Below are positions 45,513 to 56,200 of a DNA stretch of 64,000 bases, piece by piece; within the stretch, counting starts at the first letter, position 1, and the number at the start of each line of letters is the position of its first letter. Where the stretch lies: NCBI RefSeq assembly GCF_023156235.1, contig NZ_JAKZAI010000004.1:62001-126000 (forward strand). The letters are read 5' to 3'. Position numbers and translations under genes: made by a program. Source of the stretch: Marinobacter goseongensis. GTDB taxonomy: Bacteria > Pseudomonadota > Gammaproteobacteria > Pseudomonadales > Oleiphilaceae. The notes beneath the pieces were generated by a model. It was not told the origin of the DNA, made no database searches, and saw only the letters and a list, made by a program, of their open reading frames with translations.

Positions 45513-47215
45513 GCCAGGGCCTCACCGTCGTGCCAGCGCACGTAACAGACCCGGGCCGGAATGCCCTCCTTGGCAAAGAACTCAAGCCAGCGAACCTGAT
45601 GGTCCTGGAGCCGGTCTCCCGGACCCTTCACCTCGATCATCTCGTAGCGGGCCTCACCCTCCGGCCGGTTCGGAAAGAACCGGATCAGATCCGGCAATCC
45701 ACTGCGATGCTCACGAAGATTGGCCATTAACCTGCGGAACATCCTGTCCAGATCGGTGGCCGGCAAGCAGCACAATGCGCTGTCCAGCAACTCCTGATGA
45801 ATCACCGGCCACACCACAAACGGATTGGTGATACCCTGCTTGGCCGCGAAATTGCGGCGAATGACGGGCCCGTGATCGCCACGCCTCAGCAGATCCAGAC
45901 AGGCGTCAAACGCCGCGGCGCGTCGGGCGATGAAATCCTCTCCATTCAGGTCTGCCGGGCCCACGTGAAACGGGTGAAAGAACGCTCCCGGCAACGGCTG
46001 ATAGATCGCCTCCCAGCACAGTAGGCCAAACAGAGCGTTGATCAGCGTATTCTCGACGTAATACACCGGAGCGTCATCCTGCCAGAGCTGCTGTTTGACC
46101 GCGTGTTCGACAGAACCTGTCTGCGGTTTTGGCAGAATCAGTGTGTGGGTGGCAATCTCAGCGGCTGCGGGTGCCTGCGGCGCAGGGTGACCCACTTTGG
46201 GTCCCAATCGTTTGAGCAGGCGGGTCAGACCCTGAATCTCGGCATCGCTCAGGGCCTGCTGCTGCCAGCGTTGCGCAATGATCCAGGCCTCGTCAAACCG
46301 TTTCAGTCGCTCCAACAGGCGCAGGTGTTTGAGGCTCGCCTCCCGGTGCCCGCTGGCCGCAAACGCCCGCAAGGCCAGATCTCGATCCCCGCTCCGCTCC
46401 GCCGCGCGTCCCAGCTCGAGCAACAACCGGTCGCGGCGGCGGGTCAGCCAGCGGTTATCCGACGGCGGCGGCACCGCTGCCCAGACGTCACCGAGGGCCA
46501 CGCCCTCATCGAGGCTCTGGCGACACTGGTCCATGGCCAAATACAGGTCGACCTCCTCCCGGGTCGCAAAGGCCCTCGAATCGGGCGTGAAGCGCACGGT
46601 TTCATAGCGCTGATGGCCCAATTCCACCAAGACAAAATCGGACCAGCTCTGGCGCAGGTTACCGAAAAACATCAGCCTTATTCTGTCGAACAGTGCCATG
46701 CAATCAAGACGAGCAACCGCGGCGGGGCCACCCAGCCACTCGATCACGGGTCGGGGCGATTGGTAAACCGCGCGCAGCCGGTCAAGCATCTGGCCTTTCG
46801 GCAAGGACCTGGGCAAACCCAGGGCGGCCAGTGTGTCGGCGAATACAGGCCGCAGTTCGGCCAGCGTGAACAGCCGGAATAGTTCAGGCAGTGAAACCGT
46901 TGGCGCTGGGTCCAGCCATTCGCTCAGAACAAGATGGTGAATCACCCGGTCCTCGCACCCCTCAACCTCCGGGTAACGCAGCTTGTCGACCCGGAACAGG
47001 TCGCCGGAGCGCATGATCATGCGCGTCAGAAGCGCGCGAGCAGGGGTGGGTAGGGCCCGGAAGCCGGCCAATCGCCGGAGCTCCACCGCGGTCAGCAAAT
47101 CGCCGTGGTAATCCGTCACCCACCCGACCACGGTTTCGAGGTTTTCGAGATAGTACAGCGGGTTTTCGAGACCGGCACTCACAGGCCGTGCATCCGTCGG
47201 GGTACTTGCGGGCAT
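45509..47215 (-). CDS. FAN1-like VRR-NUC domain nuclease
   Basis: 568 aa. The C-terminal VRR-NUC domain has Asp509 (SGLPDLIRFF), then Glu528 and Lys530 (EMIEVKGPGDRL), the metal-binding triad. Upstream are a SAP-like helical region (LPRSLPKGQMLDRLRAVYQS) and TPR-like helices (EASLKHLRLLERLKRFDEAW), the layout of bacterial FAN1, a structure-specific 5' flap nuclease that unhooks interstrand cross-links. ATG 47215 (MPASTPTDARPV) is chosen as the more plausible start; ATG 47269 is possible and neither has a good Shine-Dalgarno. Overlaps the helicase-nuclease gene. The family is well supported; the substrate is by analogy. Confidence 0.9.
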   Translation of the reverse strand: MPASTPTDARPVSAGLENPLYYLENLETVVGWVTDYHGDLLTAVELRRLAGFRALPTPARALLTRMIMRSGDLFRVDKLRYPEVEGCEDRVIHHLVLSEWLDPAPTVSLPELFRLFTLAELRPVFADTLAALGLPRSLPKGQMLDRLRAVYQSPRPVIEWLGGPAAVARLDCMALFDRIRLMFFGNLRQSWSDFVLVELGHQRYETVRFTPDSRAFATREEVDLYLAMDQCRQSLDEGVALGDVWAAVPPPSDNRWLTRRRDRLLLELGRAAERSGDRDLALRAFAASGHREASLKHLRLLERLKRFDEAWIIAQRWQQQALSDAEIQGLTRLLKRLGPKVGHPAPQAPAAAEIATHTLILPKPQTGSVEHAVKQQLWQDDAPVYYVENTLINALFGLLCWEAIYQPLPGAFFHPFHVGPADLNGEDFIARRAAAFDACLDLLRRGDHGPVIRRNFAAKQGITNPFVVWPVIHQELLDSALCCLPATDLDRMFRRLMANLREHRSGLPDLIRFFPNRPEGEARYEMIEVKGPGDRLQDHQVRWLEFFAKEGIPARVCYVRWHDGEALA

Positions 47216-47400
47216 AGTGGGGGTTATCGCATCGCCTGATGACTCATGGGTCACGAAATGGTCGCACATAATCCGTGATCTGTCCCCCGGTACTCAGACC
47301 GCGTATGCGGGCCAGAAAAGTCGAGGCGCCGATGACTCCGCCCGGCCGGTTCGGTCGTATCTCACTCTGACATCCAACAGACCAAGGCCTGAACCGTCCT

Positions 47401-48108
47401 ATGACTGCACCCATCCTGATTACCGGCGCCGGCCAGCGCATCGGCCTCGCGTTGGCCCGAGCCTGCCTTGCGCAGGGCCAACCGGTGATTTTGACCTATC
47501 GCACCTATCGCCCCGCGGTGGATGCCCTGCAGAAAGCCGGGGCCCAGTGTTTACACGCTGATTTTGCGACCACAGAAGGGGTAAATGCGTTTATTAACAC
47601 CTTGCGGCAGACAACCGACCGGTTGCGGGCGATCGTTCACAATGCCTCGGACTGGATTCCGGAACGGCCGGATACAGATCCGACCGATGTCATGCAGGCC
47701 ATGCTGCAGGTGCATGTGATGGCGCCATACTGCATCAATCTGGCGTGCCGGGATCTGCTTGAGCAGGGCGACAGCACCACCGACATCATTCACATGACCG
47801 ACTACGTAGTGGAAAAGGGCAGTGCAAAACACATTGCCTACTCCGCCAGCAAGGCCGCACTGGCGAACCTGACGCTTTCCTTCTCACGCCTGCTGGCACC
47901 CGGGATTAAAGTGAACAGTGTGGCGCCATCGCTGATCCTGTTTAACGACGGTGACAACGAAGAATATCGCAAGAAAACCCTGAAAAAGTCCCTGATGGCT
48001 ATCGAGCCGGGGGTGGATGCCGCGGTGCAGACACTCAATTTTCTGTTGAACAATCCCTACATCACCGGCCGAACCATTCCGCTGGACGGAGGGCGTCATC
48101 TTGTCTGA
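47401..48108 (+). CDS. folM: Dihydromonapterin reductase FolM (SDR family)
   Basis: 235 aa short-chain dehydrogenase. NADP loop ITGAGQRIGLALA, IVHNASDWIPE, and the catalytic YSASKAAL preceded by IIHMTDYVVEKGS. FolM reduces dihydromonapterin to tetrahydromonapterin and can stand in for FolA. The segment NASDW and the C-terminal PLDGGRHLV are as in E. coli FolM. Divergent from the FAN1-like gene. The start ATG 47401 has only a weak AAGG upstream. It converges with the DUF4864 gene, 14 bases between stops. Confidence 0.87.
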   Translation: MTAPILITGAGQRIGLALARACLAQGQPVILTYRTYRPAVDALQKAGAQCLHADFATTEGVNAFINTLRQTTDRLRAIVHNASDWIPERPDTDPTDVMQAMLQVHVMAPYCINLACRDLLEQGDSTTDIIHMTDYVVEKGSAKHIAYSASKAALANLTLSFSRLLAPGIKVNSVAPSLILFNDGDNEEYRKKTLKKSLMAIEPGVDAAVQTLNFLLNNPYITGRTIPLDGGRHLV

Positions 48109-48122
48109 TGCTGCAGCCAGCG

Positions 48123-48563
48123 TCAGATTCCGGTTTCCGCCGGCTGCAACCGGACGCCGGCGATCTTCCACTCGCCCTCAATCAGCACCATGTTGTAATA
48201 AGCGTCCCAGCGTCCACCTTCCGGCCCCTGCAACCTGACCGCCTGAATCTCGAACGCGCCGTGGGGCACACGCTCGGCGAACTCGATGGCGGTGGCACTG
48301 TGCACGGCGGGGTAGGCCTCACGCACCATGTCCAGGAACACCTGTGAGGAACCAAAACGGCGCTTGATCCCCTCCGAGGCATGGGCCCAGGCCTGCTCGC
48401 TGTCTTCATTGGCGAACGCTTCGATCTGGCTGAGGATGGCTTCCCGGATGTCGGCTTCCTTATCGCCGGCGAGGGGCTGAGATGACCAGATCAGCGCGAC
48501 CATCAGGCCACCGAGTAATATCGGTATCGCCCTGGTACGGAGACGGATGGCGTTGCGGTCCAT
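48123..48563 (-). CDS. DUF4864 domain protein with N-terminal membrane anchor
   Basis: 146 aa. A hydrophobic N-terminus (AIPILLGGLMVALIWSSQPL) serves as signal peptide or anchor. The rest (IREAILSQIEAFANEDSEQA; FGSSQVFLDMVREAYPAVHS; YYNMVLIEGEWKIAGVRLQP) matches DUF4864, an NTF2-like fold with unknown role, likely periplasmic. No ribosome-binding site is striking at ATG 48563. Confidence 0.82.
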   Translation of the reverse strand: MDRNAIRLRTRAIPILLGGLMVALIWSSQPLAGDKEADIREAILSQIEAFANEDSEQAWAHASEGIKRRFGSSQVFLDMVREAYPAVHSATAIEFAERVPHGAFEIQAVRLQGPEGGRWDAYYNMVLIEGEWKIAGVRLQPAETGI

Positions 48564-48648
48564 AGTGTTACCCCTTCATTGTTTATATTTTAATCAATAC
48601 GGATGCCGACGTACCACGGATTCTTTCCCCGCTCTTTCCCTGGTCGCT

Positions 48649-49080
48649 TCAGGACCGTCGCCCCTCGGGCCAGATCAGCTCCATCAGCGCCTGCCGGGTG
48701 GGGTCAGGAAAGGCAACCGCATTGTCCGCACGGGCAATGGCGAGCACTTCTCCCAATGTCCGGAACAGTCCGATGTGCTCATGGATGCAGCGGGGAATGG
48801 CCTGATCCCGCAGGTAAGCCAGGTACCGGTTCAGGTTGTCCGGGTCCGAGCGCCAGTGATCGTCGAAGGCGTGCCGGAACAGGGCTCGCGTGGCCAGCGC
48901 CCGCCACTCGTCCCGGTAACCGCTCTCCAGCCGTTCCGGATAGACATAGAGGTCCCTGATTTCCTGATCGATCTTTACGGCCTCCCGGTCCGGGGGGAAC
49001 ATCAGTCGTACCGCCAGCAGGTCGTAGGGATCAGCCAAATGCTCATCCACCGCCTGCCTGACCAATTCAATCCTGCTCAT
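48649..49080 (-). CDS. Hypothetical protein, 143 aa
   Basis: Not recognised. A soluble protein rich in Arg, Asp and Leu (MSRIELVRQAVDEHLADPYD; ALFRHAFDDHWRSDPDNLNR), without signal peptide, membrane helix or metal motif. Codon use is like its neighbours. It runs toward the DUF4864 gene, 85 bases away, and is divergent from the DUF6482-like gene. Confidence 0.65.
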   Translation of the reverse strand: MSRIELVRQAVDEHLADPYDLLAVRLMFPPDREAVKIDQEIRDLYVYPERLESGYRDEWRALATRALFRHAFDDHWRSDPDNLNRYLAYLRDQAIPRCIHEHIGLFRTLGEVLAIARADNAVAFPDPTRQALMELIWPEGRRS

Positions 49081-49157
49081 AGTTGCTCGTTTATTGACCT
49101 GTTTTCACCGTGGTTCCGTACCTCTTTTTACGACAACAAACGCGCGGGAGACTTCCG

Positions 49158-49448
49158 ATGCACATGGACACTGGCCAACTGAAAACCCACAAACACGACA
49201 CTATCTCGCTGTTGGAAATCGTCTCGATGGAAGGCCGCTACTACATGGCCCGTTTCTATCTGGACGGCGAAGGCTACGTTCTGACCGATCCCTACGACAA
49301 ACCGGTGATGTTTACCGGTGCCTGCGCGGTGCGGGACTATTTTCACGGCTACCGCGTTGAGCACACCGAAGTGATCCCGCCCACCGGCACCGACGAAATG
49401 ATCGGCATGCCGGACAGCAGTTTGGAAACCATGCGGGTGCCGCTCTAG
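49158..49448 (+). CDS. Small conserved protein, probably DUF6482 family
   Basis: 96 aa starting MHMDTGQLKTHKHDTISLLE. The pattern YYMARFYLDGEGYVLTDPYD, a central MFTGACAVRDYF and the end DEMIGMPDSSLETMRVPL fits a family of small gammaproteobacterial proteins I associate with DUF6482 (recalled, not searched). GGGAGACTTCCG before ATG 49158 gives a good Shine-Dalgarno; the longer frame from 49110 lacks one. Function unknown. Confidence 0.7.
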   Translation: MHMDTGQLKTHKHDTISLLEIVSMEGRYYMARFYLDGEGYVLTDPYDKPVMFTGACAVRDYFHGYRVEHTEVIPPTGTDEMIGMPDSSLETMRVPL

Positions 49449-49489
49449 CACCGACTGTACTGCCTTCCCCCCGGACTTGCACCGGATCC

Positions 49490-49518
49490 ACCGTGGCGAC
49501 ACCCTGTGTCGCCACGGT
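49490..49518. other. 13-bp perfect hairpin upstream of recC
   Basis: ACCGTGGCGACAC (49490-49502), loop CCT, GTGTCGCCACGGT (49506-49518). A very stable stem between the DUF6482-like gene and recC, without a U-tract. It could be a Rho-assisted or bidirectional stop, or a leader structure of the recCBD operon. Confidence 0.6.
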
Positions 49519-49633
49519 ACGCCACACTGGCCATAACTTTCCTGTAATCAGACATTGCCGGGTGTCTGCATCTGGGGTCACATGCGGTAACCTGTGACCT
49601 CAGGCACGAACCGAACACCCGACAAGGAAACCC

Positions 49634-52600
49634 ATGGCCGCTTCGTCCACCCCTGCACCCGCCGCCATCGAGCCCGGCTTCCACGCCATTCACGCCAACC
49701 ACCTGGAAGATCTGCGCCGGGCGGTGGTGTACATCTGCCGCCAGAACCCGATGCCACCGCTGCAGAGCGAAACCTTTCTGGTGCAGAGCAACGGCATCGC
49801 CCAGTGGCTGAAGCTGGCGCTGGCGGAGACGCGCACCGAGGATGGCGTGGAAGGCGGACTGGGCATTGCCGCCGGCATGGACTTCCTGTTTCCGGCACGG
49901 TTTATCTGGCAGGCCTACCGTGCGGTGCTGCCCGACGGCGAAGTACCGGAGCAGTCCCCCTTCGACAAACGCCGGCTGGTATGGCGACTGTATCGCTTGT
50001 TGCCGGCGCTGGTCGGGCAGCATGAGGCGTTCACGCCTTTGGCGCGGTTTCTGGATGGCAGCGATACCGATCTGCGCAACTTCCAGCTGGCGGAAAAAGT
50101 CGCCGATCTGTTTGACCAGTATCAGGTGTTCCGCGCCGACTGGTTAGCGGCCTGGGAACAGGGCAGGGACGTGACCATCACCGCCCGCGGCGAGAACAAA
50201 GCGCTGGATCCGGAAACCCGCTGGCAGCCCCTGCTCTGGCGTAAACTGGTGGCCGACGTGGGCGAGGCCGCCGATACCAGCCGGTCGCAAATTCACACCC
50301 GTTTCATGGCGCAGGGCCAGCGTATCAGCACGCCGGCCAATCCGGCGCGGCTGCCGCAACGCATCGTGGTGTTCGGGGTGTCGTCGTTGCCGCGGCAGGC
50401 CCTGGAAGCCCTATACGTGCTCAGCCGCTTCAGCCAGGTGGTGCTCTGTGTTCACAATCCCTGCCACTACTACTGGGCCGACATCATCAGCGACCGCGAA
50501 CTGCTCAAGGCCGAGCGCAAGCGGGGCGCAGTCCATCCGGTGTTGTCGCGGATCGATGATCCGGACCAGCTGCACCAGCACGCCAACCCGCTGCTGGCGG
50601 CCTGGGGCAAACAGGGCCGCGACTACATCCGCCTGCTGGATGAGTTCGACAACCCGGATGACTACCGCGCCAGTTTCCAGACCCCGGGCCAGAAGATCGA
50701 CATCTTTACGGATCACGGCGACCCGCAATCCCCCTGCCTTCTGCACCAGCTGCAGAACGACATTCACAACCTGACGCCGCTGCAGGAGATCCGCGCGCAG
50801 CAGCGCCAGCTGGATCCGCGCCACGACCACTCCCTGGTGTTCCACGACGCCCACGGCCCGCAGCGGGAAGTGGAGATCCTGCACGACCAGCTGCTGGCCG
50901 CGTTCAACGCCGACCCCGAGCTGCGGCCGCGGGACGTCATCGTTATGGTGCCGGACATCAATATCTATGCGCCCCATATCCAGGCGGTGTTCGGCCTTCA
51001 TGCCGCCGGCAACAAACGCCACATTCCGTTCACCATTTCCGACCAGGGCCAGCGTCACCACGAGCCGGTGCTGATTGCTCTGGAAACCCTGATGTCGCTG
51101 CCCCGCAGCCGCTTCGCCGTGAGCGAGATCCTCAGCCTGCTGGAAGTGCCCGGCATCCGCGACCGCTTCGGCATTTGCGAGGATGAGATTCCGCAGGCCC
51201 GGCGCTGGGTGGAGGGAGCGAATATCCGCTGGGGCCTGCACGGCCAGCACCGGGCCAGCCTCGATTTACCGGTGGAGCTGGACCGCAACACCTGGCAATC
51301 CGGCCTGCGAGCCATGCTCCTCGGTTACGGCATGGGCACGGATGATCCCTGGGCAGGAGTGGAGCCCTACGGTGAAATCGGCGGCCTGCAAGCCGGCCTG
51401 GCCGGGCGCCTGAGTGAATTCGTGCACCAGCTGGAAGCCCTGTGGCAGGCACTGCAAAGCACCCGTACACCCGGTGACTGGGAAGCCCTGTTCTCCGCCA
51501 TGCTCGGCCAGTTTTTCCACAAGGTTGAAGGCAGTGACCTGTTACTGCTCAATCGCTTCCGCCGCCAGCTGGAACAGTGGCTGGAAGACGCCCACGCCGC
51601 CGGGCTGCACGCGCAGCCGCTGCCACTGAACATCGTCAAGGATGTGCTGCTGGATGGCCTCGACGAAGGCGGCCTGAACCAGCGTTTCCTGGCCGGCAAG
51701 GTCAACTTCGCCACGCTGATGCCGATGCGCGCCATTCCGTTTCGCCGGGTGTGCCTGCTGGGTATGAACGACGGCGACTACCCCCGCTCGCGGCCGCCGG
51801 TGGACTTTGACCTGATGGCCCAGGATGTTCGCCCGGGGGATCGCTCGCGCCGGGAAGACGACCGCTACCTGTTCCTGGAAGCGCTGCTATCGGCGCGGGA
51901 GCAGCTGTACATCAGTTGGGTGGGCCGCAGCATCCGCGATGACTCCGAGCGCCCGCCTTCGGTGCTGGTAGGCCAGCTGCAGGACCATCTCGACAGCCTG
52001 TGGGCCGTAGCCGGCGCGCCCGGGGCATCCGCGACCCGGGCGCTGACCACCCGGCACCCGCTGCAACCGTTCAGCCGCGACTACTTTCCCCAGGCCAACG
52101 GCCTGGCGCCGGGCGAGCACAGCCCACCCCGGCCGCTGGCCGAGGTGTTGCAGGCCCGCAGCCTGTTCACCTACGAGCGAGAATGGCGCAGTGCCCATGG
52201 GGTGGACACTCTGGTGCAGGACCGGCAGACACTGCCATTCCAGAGCCCGGAGGAGCCCATCAGCCTGAACGATCTGGCCGGTTTCCTGAAAAAACCCATC
52301 GACACCTTCTACCAGCGTCGCCTGCAGGTACGCTTTGACGAGGTGGCGGACGACGACACCGACAACGAGAACTTCGACCTGAGCGGCCTTGACCGCTGGC
52401 GGCTGGACACCGAACTGGTTCAGCAAGCGCTGCTCAAGGCCGGCTCCGGGGAGGAGCTGGTCCAGCGCATGGAAAGCACCCTCGATCGCATGGCGCGGCG
52501 CGGCGACCTTGGCATGGGGGTGACCGAGCACCGGCTGCGCACCGAGCTTTCAGGGCGCTTGCCGGATCTGTTCGAACGCTATCAGAGCGCACTCGAAGAC

Positions 52601-53242
52601 TGGCCGGAAGCCCTCGCCGAGCCTTTACCCTTTGACTACCGCTATGACAACACCATGGGCTCCATGGAGGTGGCGGATCTCATCGACGGCCTGCGCAGCA
52701 ATCGGGAGGGCCAGCTGTGCCGGCTGGTGGTGGCCAGTTCGAGCCTGCTCACCGGCGCCGGTTACAGCAGGAAGGTACGCTACGCCAACCTGATGCGGGA
52801 CTGGCTGATTCACCTCGCCGGCCAGCTCAGCGGGCAGCCGTTTGAGACCCTGATCCTGGGCAAGGAAGAAGGGCGCCGCTTCCATTTTGCCGCGATGCCA
52901 GCGGAGCAGGCGCGGCCCCGCTTCGAGGCGATCCTGAGTCGCTGGATGGACGCCACCACCCGGACCTTGCCAGTTCACTGTGAGGCCGGTTTCGCCTGGA
53001 TCTACAGTTTTTATCAGAGCAAGAAGTTCGTTGGCGATCACGAGCGTGCCATCCGCGATGCGGAGCAGGCCTACAGCAACGCTCTGGAGCGGGACACCGG
53101 TTACCTGCTCGGTGCCTTCGAAACCCCGGAGTTGCTGCTGGCCAGCGGCGAATTCGAAGCCTTGCTGCACGAACTCTATGTGCCGCTGTGGGAAGCAGAG
53201 CAGGGCAAGTCCGCGGCCGAACAGATCGGGGGTGAGGCATGA
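49634..53242 (+). CDS. recC: Exodeoxyribonuclease V subunit RecC
   Basis: 1202 aa (E. coli 1122). RecC is the Chi-recognising, inactive-helicase subunit of RecBCD. Typical stretches: FLVQSNGIAQWLKLALAETR, FGVSSLPRQALEALYVLSRF, VMVPDINIYAPHIQAVFG, PMRAIPFRRVCLLGMNDGDYPR and SRREDDRYLFLEALLSARE. AAGGAA lies 5 bases before ATG 49634. The end overlaps recB by 4 bases. It is first in the order recC-recB-recD, without the ptrA seen between recC and recB in enterics. Confidence 0.95.
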   Translation: MAASSTPAPAAIEPGFHAIHANHLEDLRRAVVYICRQNPMPPLQSETFLVQSNGIAQWLKLALAETRTEDGVEGGLGIAAGMDFLFPARFIWQAYRAVLPDGEVPEQSPFDKRRLVWRLYRLLPALVGQHEAFTPLARFLDGSDTDLRNFQLAEKVADLFDQYQVFRADWLAAWEQGRDVTITARGENKALDPETRWQPLLWRKLVADVGEAADTSRSQIHTRFMAQGQRISTPANPARLPQRIVVFGVSSLPRQALEALYVLSRFSQVVLCVHNPCHYYWADIISDRELLKAERKRGAVHPVLSRIDDPDQLHQHANPLLAAWGKQGRDYIRLLDEFDNPDDYRASFQTPGQKIDIFTDHGDPQSPCLLHQLQNDIHNLTPLQEIRAQQRQLDPRHDHSLVFHDAHGPQREVEILHDQLLAAFNADPELRPRDVIVMVPDINIYAPHIQAVFGLHAAGNKRHIPFTISDQGQRHHEPVLIALETLMSLPRSRFAVSEILSLLEVPGIRDRFGICEDEIPQARRWVEGANIRWGLHGQHRASLDLPVELDRNTWQSGLRAMLLGYGMGTDDPWAGVEPYGEIGGLQAGLAGRLSEFVHQLEALWQALQSTRTPGDWEALFSAMLGQFFHKVEGSDLLLLNRFRRQLEQWLEDAHAAGLHAQPLPLNIVKDVLLDGLDEGGLNQRFLAGKVNFATLMPMRAIPFRRVCLLGMNDGDYPRSRPPVDFDLMAQDVRPGDRSRREDDRYLFLEALLSAREQLYISWVGRSIRDDSERPPSVLVGQLQDHLDSLWAVAGAPGASATRALTTRHPLQPFSRDYFPQANGLAPGEHSPPRPLAEVLQARSLFTYEREWRSAHGVDTLVQDRQTLPFQSPEEPISLNDLAGFLKKPIDTFYQRRLQVRFDEVADDDTDNENFDLSGLDRWRLDTELVQQALLKAGSGEELVQRMESTLDRMARRGDLGMGVTEHRLRTELSGRLPDLFERYQSALEDWPEALAEPLPFDYRYDNTMGSMEVADLIDGLRSNREGQLCRLVVASSSLLTGAGYSRKVRYANLMRDWLIHLAGQLSGQPFETLILGKEEGRRFHFAAMPAEQARPRFEAILSRWMDATTRTLPVHCEAGFAWIYSFYQSKKFVGDHERAIRDAEQAYSNALERDTGYLLGAFETPELLLASGEFEALLHELYVPLWEAEQGKSAAEQIGGEA

Positions 53243-56200
53243 CTTACCGCAACCCCAACCTGGACCCGCTGGCACTGCCGCTGAACGGCAGTGCGCTAAT
53301 TGAAGCCAGTGCCGGCACCGGCAAGACCTTCACCATCGCCATTCTGTATGTGCGCCTGGTGCTGGGTCACGGCCAGGCGAATGACAGCCCGCTGCACAAC
53401 CTGCTGCCGCCCAATCTGCTGGTGGTGACCTTTACCGAGGCGGCCACCAAGGAACTGCGGGACCGCATCCGTACCCGGCTGACCCAGGCCGCCGAGGTGT
53501 TCTCGGACGCCGCCGAGAGCCTGGAGCCGTCCGCAGAAACCGCTCTGATCCACCGGCTACGGGATCACAGCTACCCGGACCCGGCCAGCTGGCCGGTCTG
53601 TCGCAAGCAGTTACTGCTGGCGGCAGAGTGGATGGACGAGGCGGCGGTGTCCACCATCCACGGCTTCTGCAATCGCATGCTCAGTGAACACGCCTTCGAC
53701 AGCGGCAGCCTGTTCAAGCTTACCCTGGAGACCGACCAGAGCGAACTGCTGGACGACGTTGCCCGGGATTACTGGCGCACCTTTGTGTATCCACTGCCGG
53801 CGGCGCTGATGGACGAAGCCCTGAGCCACTGGAAAACCCCTGCGGATCTGCGCAAGGCGGTGCGCAACCTGATGGACGACCCGGACAGCCTCGGCACCCC
53901 GCCGGACAACGTGCAGCAGGCGATTGACCGGGTGGTGAACCAGCGTCTGGAACGCTCCCGCGCACTGAAAGCACAGCCCTGGGCTGACTGGCAGCACGAC
54001 GTACTGGCGCTGCTGGACGACCTGCAGAAAGCCAGGCGGCTGCACGGTGGCAGCAAGAAAGCGATGGTTGCCAGCTGGGACATCCTGATCGCCTGGGCCG
54101 ACTCCGATGAGCTGCTACCGCAGGGGCTCGACAAGGCCGGATTCAAGAACCAGACCCCCCACGGCCTCAACAACATCCTCAAAGGCGAGGACCCGGCGCC
54201 CCATCACCCGGCGTTCGACGCCATCAATGCGCTGCTGGATTTCAGCCTGAACCCGCCCAGTGCCAAGTCCGATATTCTGCGCCACGCCAGCCATTGGATG
54301 GCGGCCCGGCTGGAAACGGAGAAACAGCGGCGCTCGGAAATGGGCTTCGACGACCTGCTCACCCGACTCGACGACGCCTTGCACGGTCCCCGTGGCGACC
54401 AGCTGGCCGCCACCATCCGACGCCAGTTCCCGGTGGCACTGATTGATGAATTCCAGGATACCGACCCGGTGCAGTACCGCATCTTCGACCGCATCTACAA
54501 CGTGGCGGGCAGTGATCCGGCCACCTGCCTGCTGATGATCGGTGACCCGAAACAGGCCATCTACGGCTTCCGCGGCGCGGACATCCACACCTACCTGCAG
54601 GCCCGCGTGGGCGTGCAGGAGCGCACCTGGACCCTGGGCACCAACTTCCGCTCTGCCGAGCCCATGGTCGAGGCCGTCAACCGGGTGTTCGAACACAGCG
54701 ATCAGCACAGTAGCGACGGCGCGTTCCTGTTCGGCAAGGGCGACACCTCACCATTACCGTTCCAGGGCGTGGCGGCCAACGGCACCCGACGGCTCTGGTC
54801 GGTGAACGGCCAGGTGCAACCCAGCCTGACGTTCTGGACACTCGACTCCGATCGCGAATCGGATCACGAATCCGCAGGCAGCGGCAAACCGAAAGCCCTT
54901 GCCAAAGGCCACGCCACCGCCGAGGTGGCCGACAGCTGCGCCAGTGAGATCGCCCGCCTGCTGACCCTGGGGCAAAAACAGCAGGCCGGTTTTGCCCTGG
55001 CCGAGCAGCCCGATGACCTGCAAGCGGTTGCCCCGCAGGACATCGCTGTTCTGGTCAACAACCGCAACGAGGCCGCCGCCGTGCGCGACGCCCTGGCACG
55101 CCGGCGCATCAAGAGTGTGTATCTGTCTGACCGGGATTCCGTGCTGACCTCACGGGAAGCCCGGGAAATGCTGTGCTGGCTGCGGGCCTTTGCCGAGCCG
55201 CGCCAGCTGGCCTTCACCCGGGCGGCGCTGGCGACGCCGACACTCGGACAGAGCTGGCAGGCGCTGAATGCACTGCTCACCGATGAACTCGTGCTGGAGC
55301 GGGAAATCGAGCGTTTCATGGGCTACCAGCAGCAGTGGCAGAAACAGGGTGTGCTGCCGATGCTGCGCAGCTTCCTGATGGATTTCGAGGTGCCCGGGCG
55401 GTTGCTGCAACGGGCCGACGGTGAACGCCGGCTGACCGACATACTGCACATTGCCGAACTCTTGCAGCAGGACAGCCTGCAGCTGGACGGCGAACATGCC
55501 CTGGTCCACCACTACACCCAGATTCTGCGCGCGGCAGACGAAGAAGACGAACACCGCACCCTGCGCCTGGAAAGCGACGCCGGGCTGGTCAAGGTGATTA
55601 CCGTGCACAAATCCAAGGGTCTGGAATACCCGCTGGTGTTCCTGCCCTTCGGCACCGCCTTTCGCGCCCAGAACGAAAAACAGGCCTTCGTACGCTACCA
55701 CGATGGCCAGGGCCAACCGGTCATTGTGTTCGACCCGAGCCCGGAAGACGTCGCCCGGGCAGACCGGGAGCGCCTGGGCGAGGACATCCGCAAACTCTAC
55801 GTCGCCCTGACCCGCGCGCGCTTCGCCACCTGGGTCGGCGCGGCGGCGCTCGAAGACTGGCAGCACAGTGGCCTGGGCTATCTGATCGGGGGTGACGGGC
55901 GCAATCGCATCACCGCCTGCCTGGAGCAGCTGGCCGAAGGCCGGGCGACCATCGCCGTCACCCCTCTGCCGCAGGCGGAGGCGGCCCAGTACACGCCACC
56001 GGCTCCAGACGCCCTGGGGCCGGCGCTGCAATCCACCCGTGAGGCCAGGGAAGACTGGTGGATTGCCAGTTACTCCTCCATCGAATACAGCGGGCGCTCC
56101 GGCACCGGCATCGCCTTCAGCGGTGAGGTGGAAGACGCCCAGACCCAGAACCTGCTGGAAGAAAGCAGCCAGGGCAACGGCGAGGACGGCGACTCGGCCC

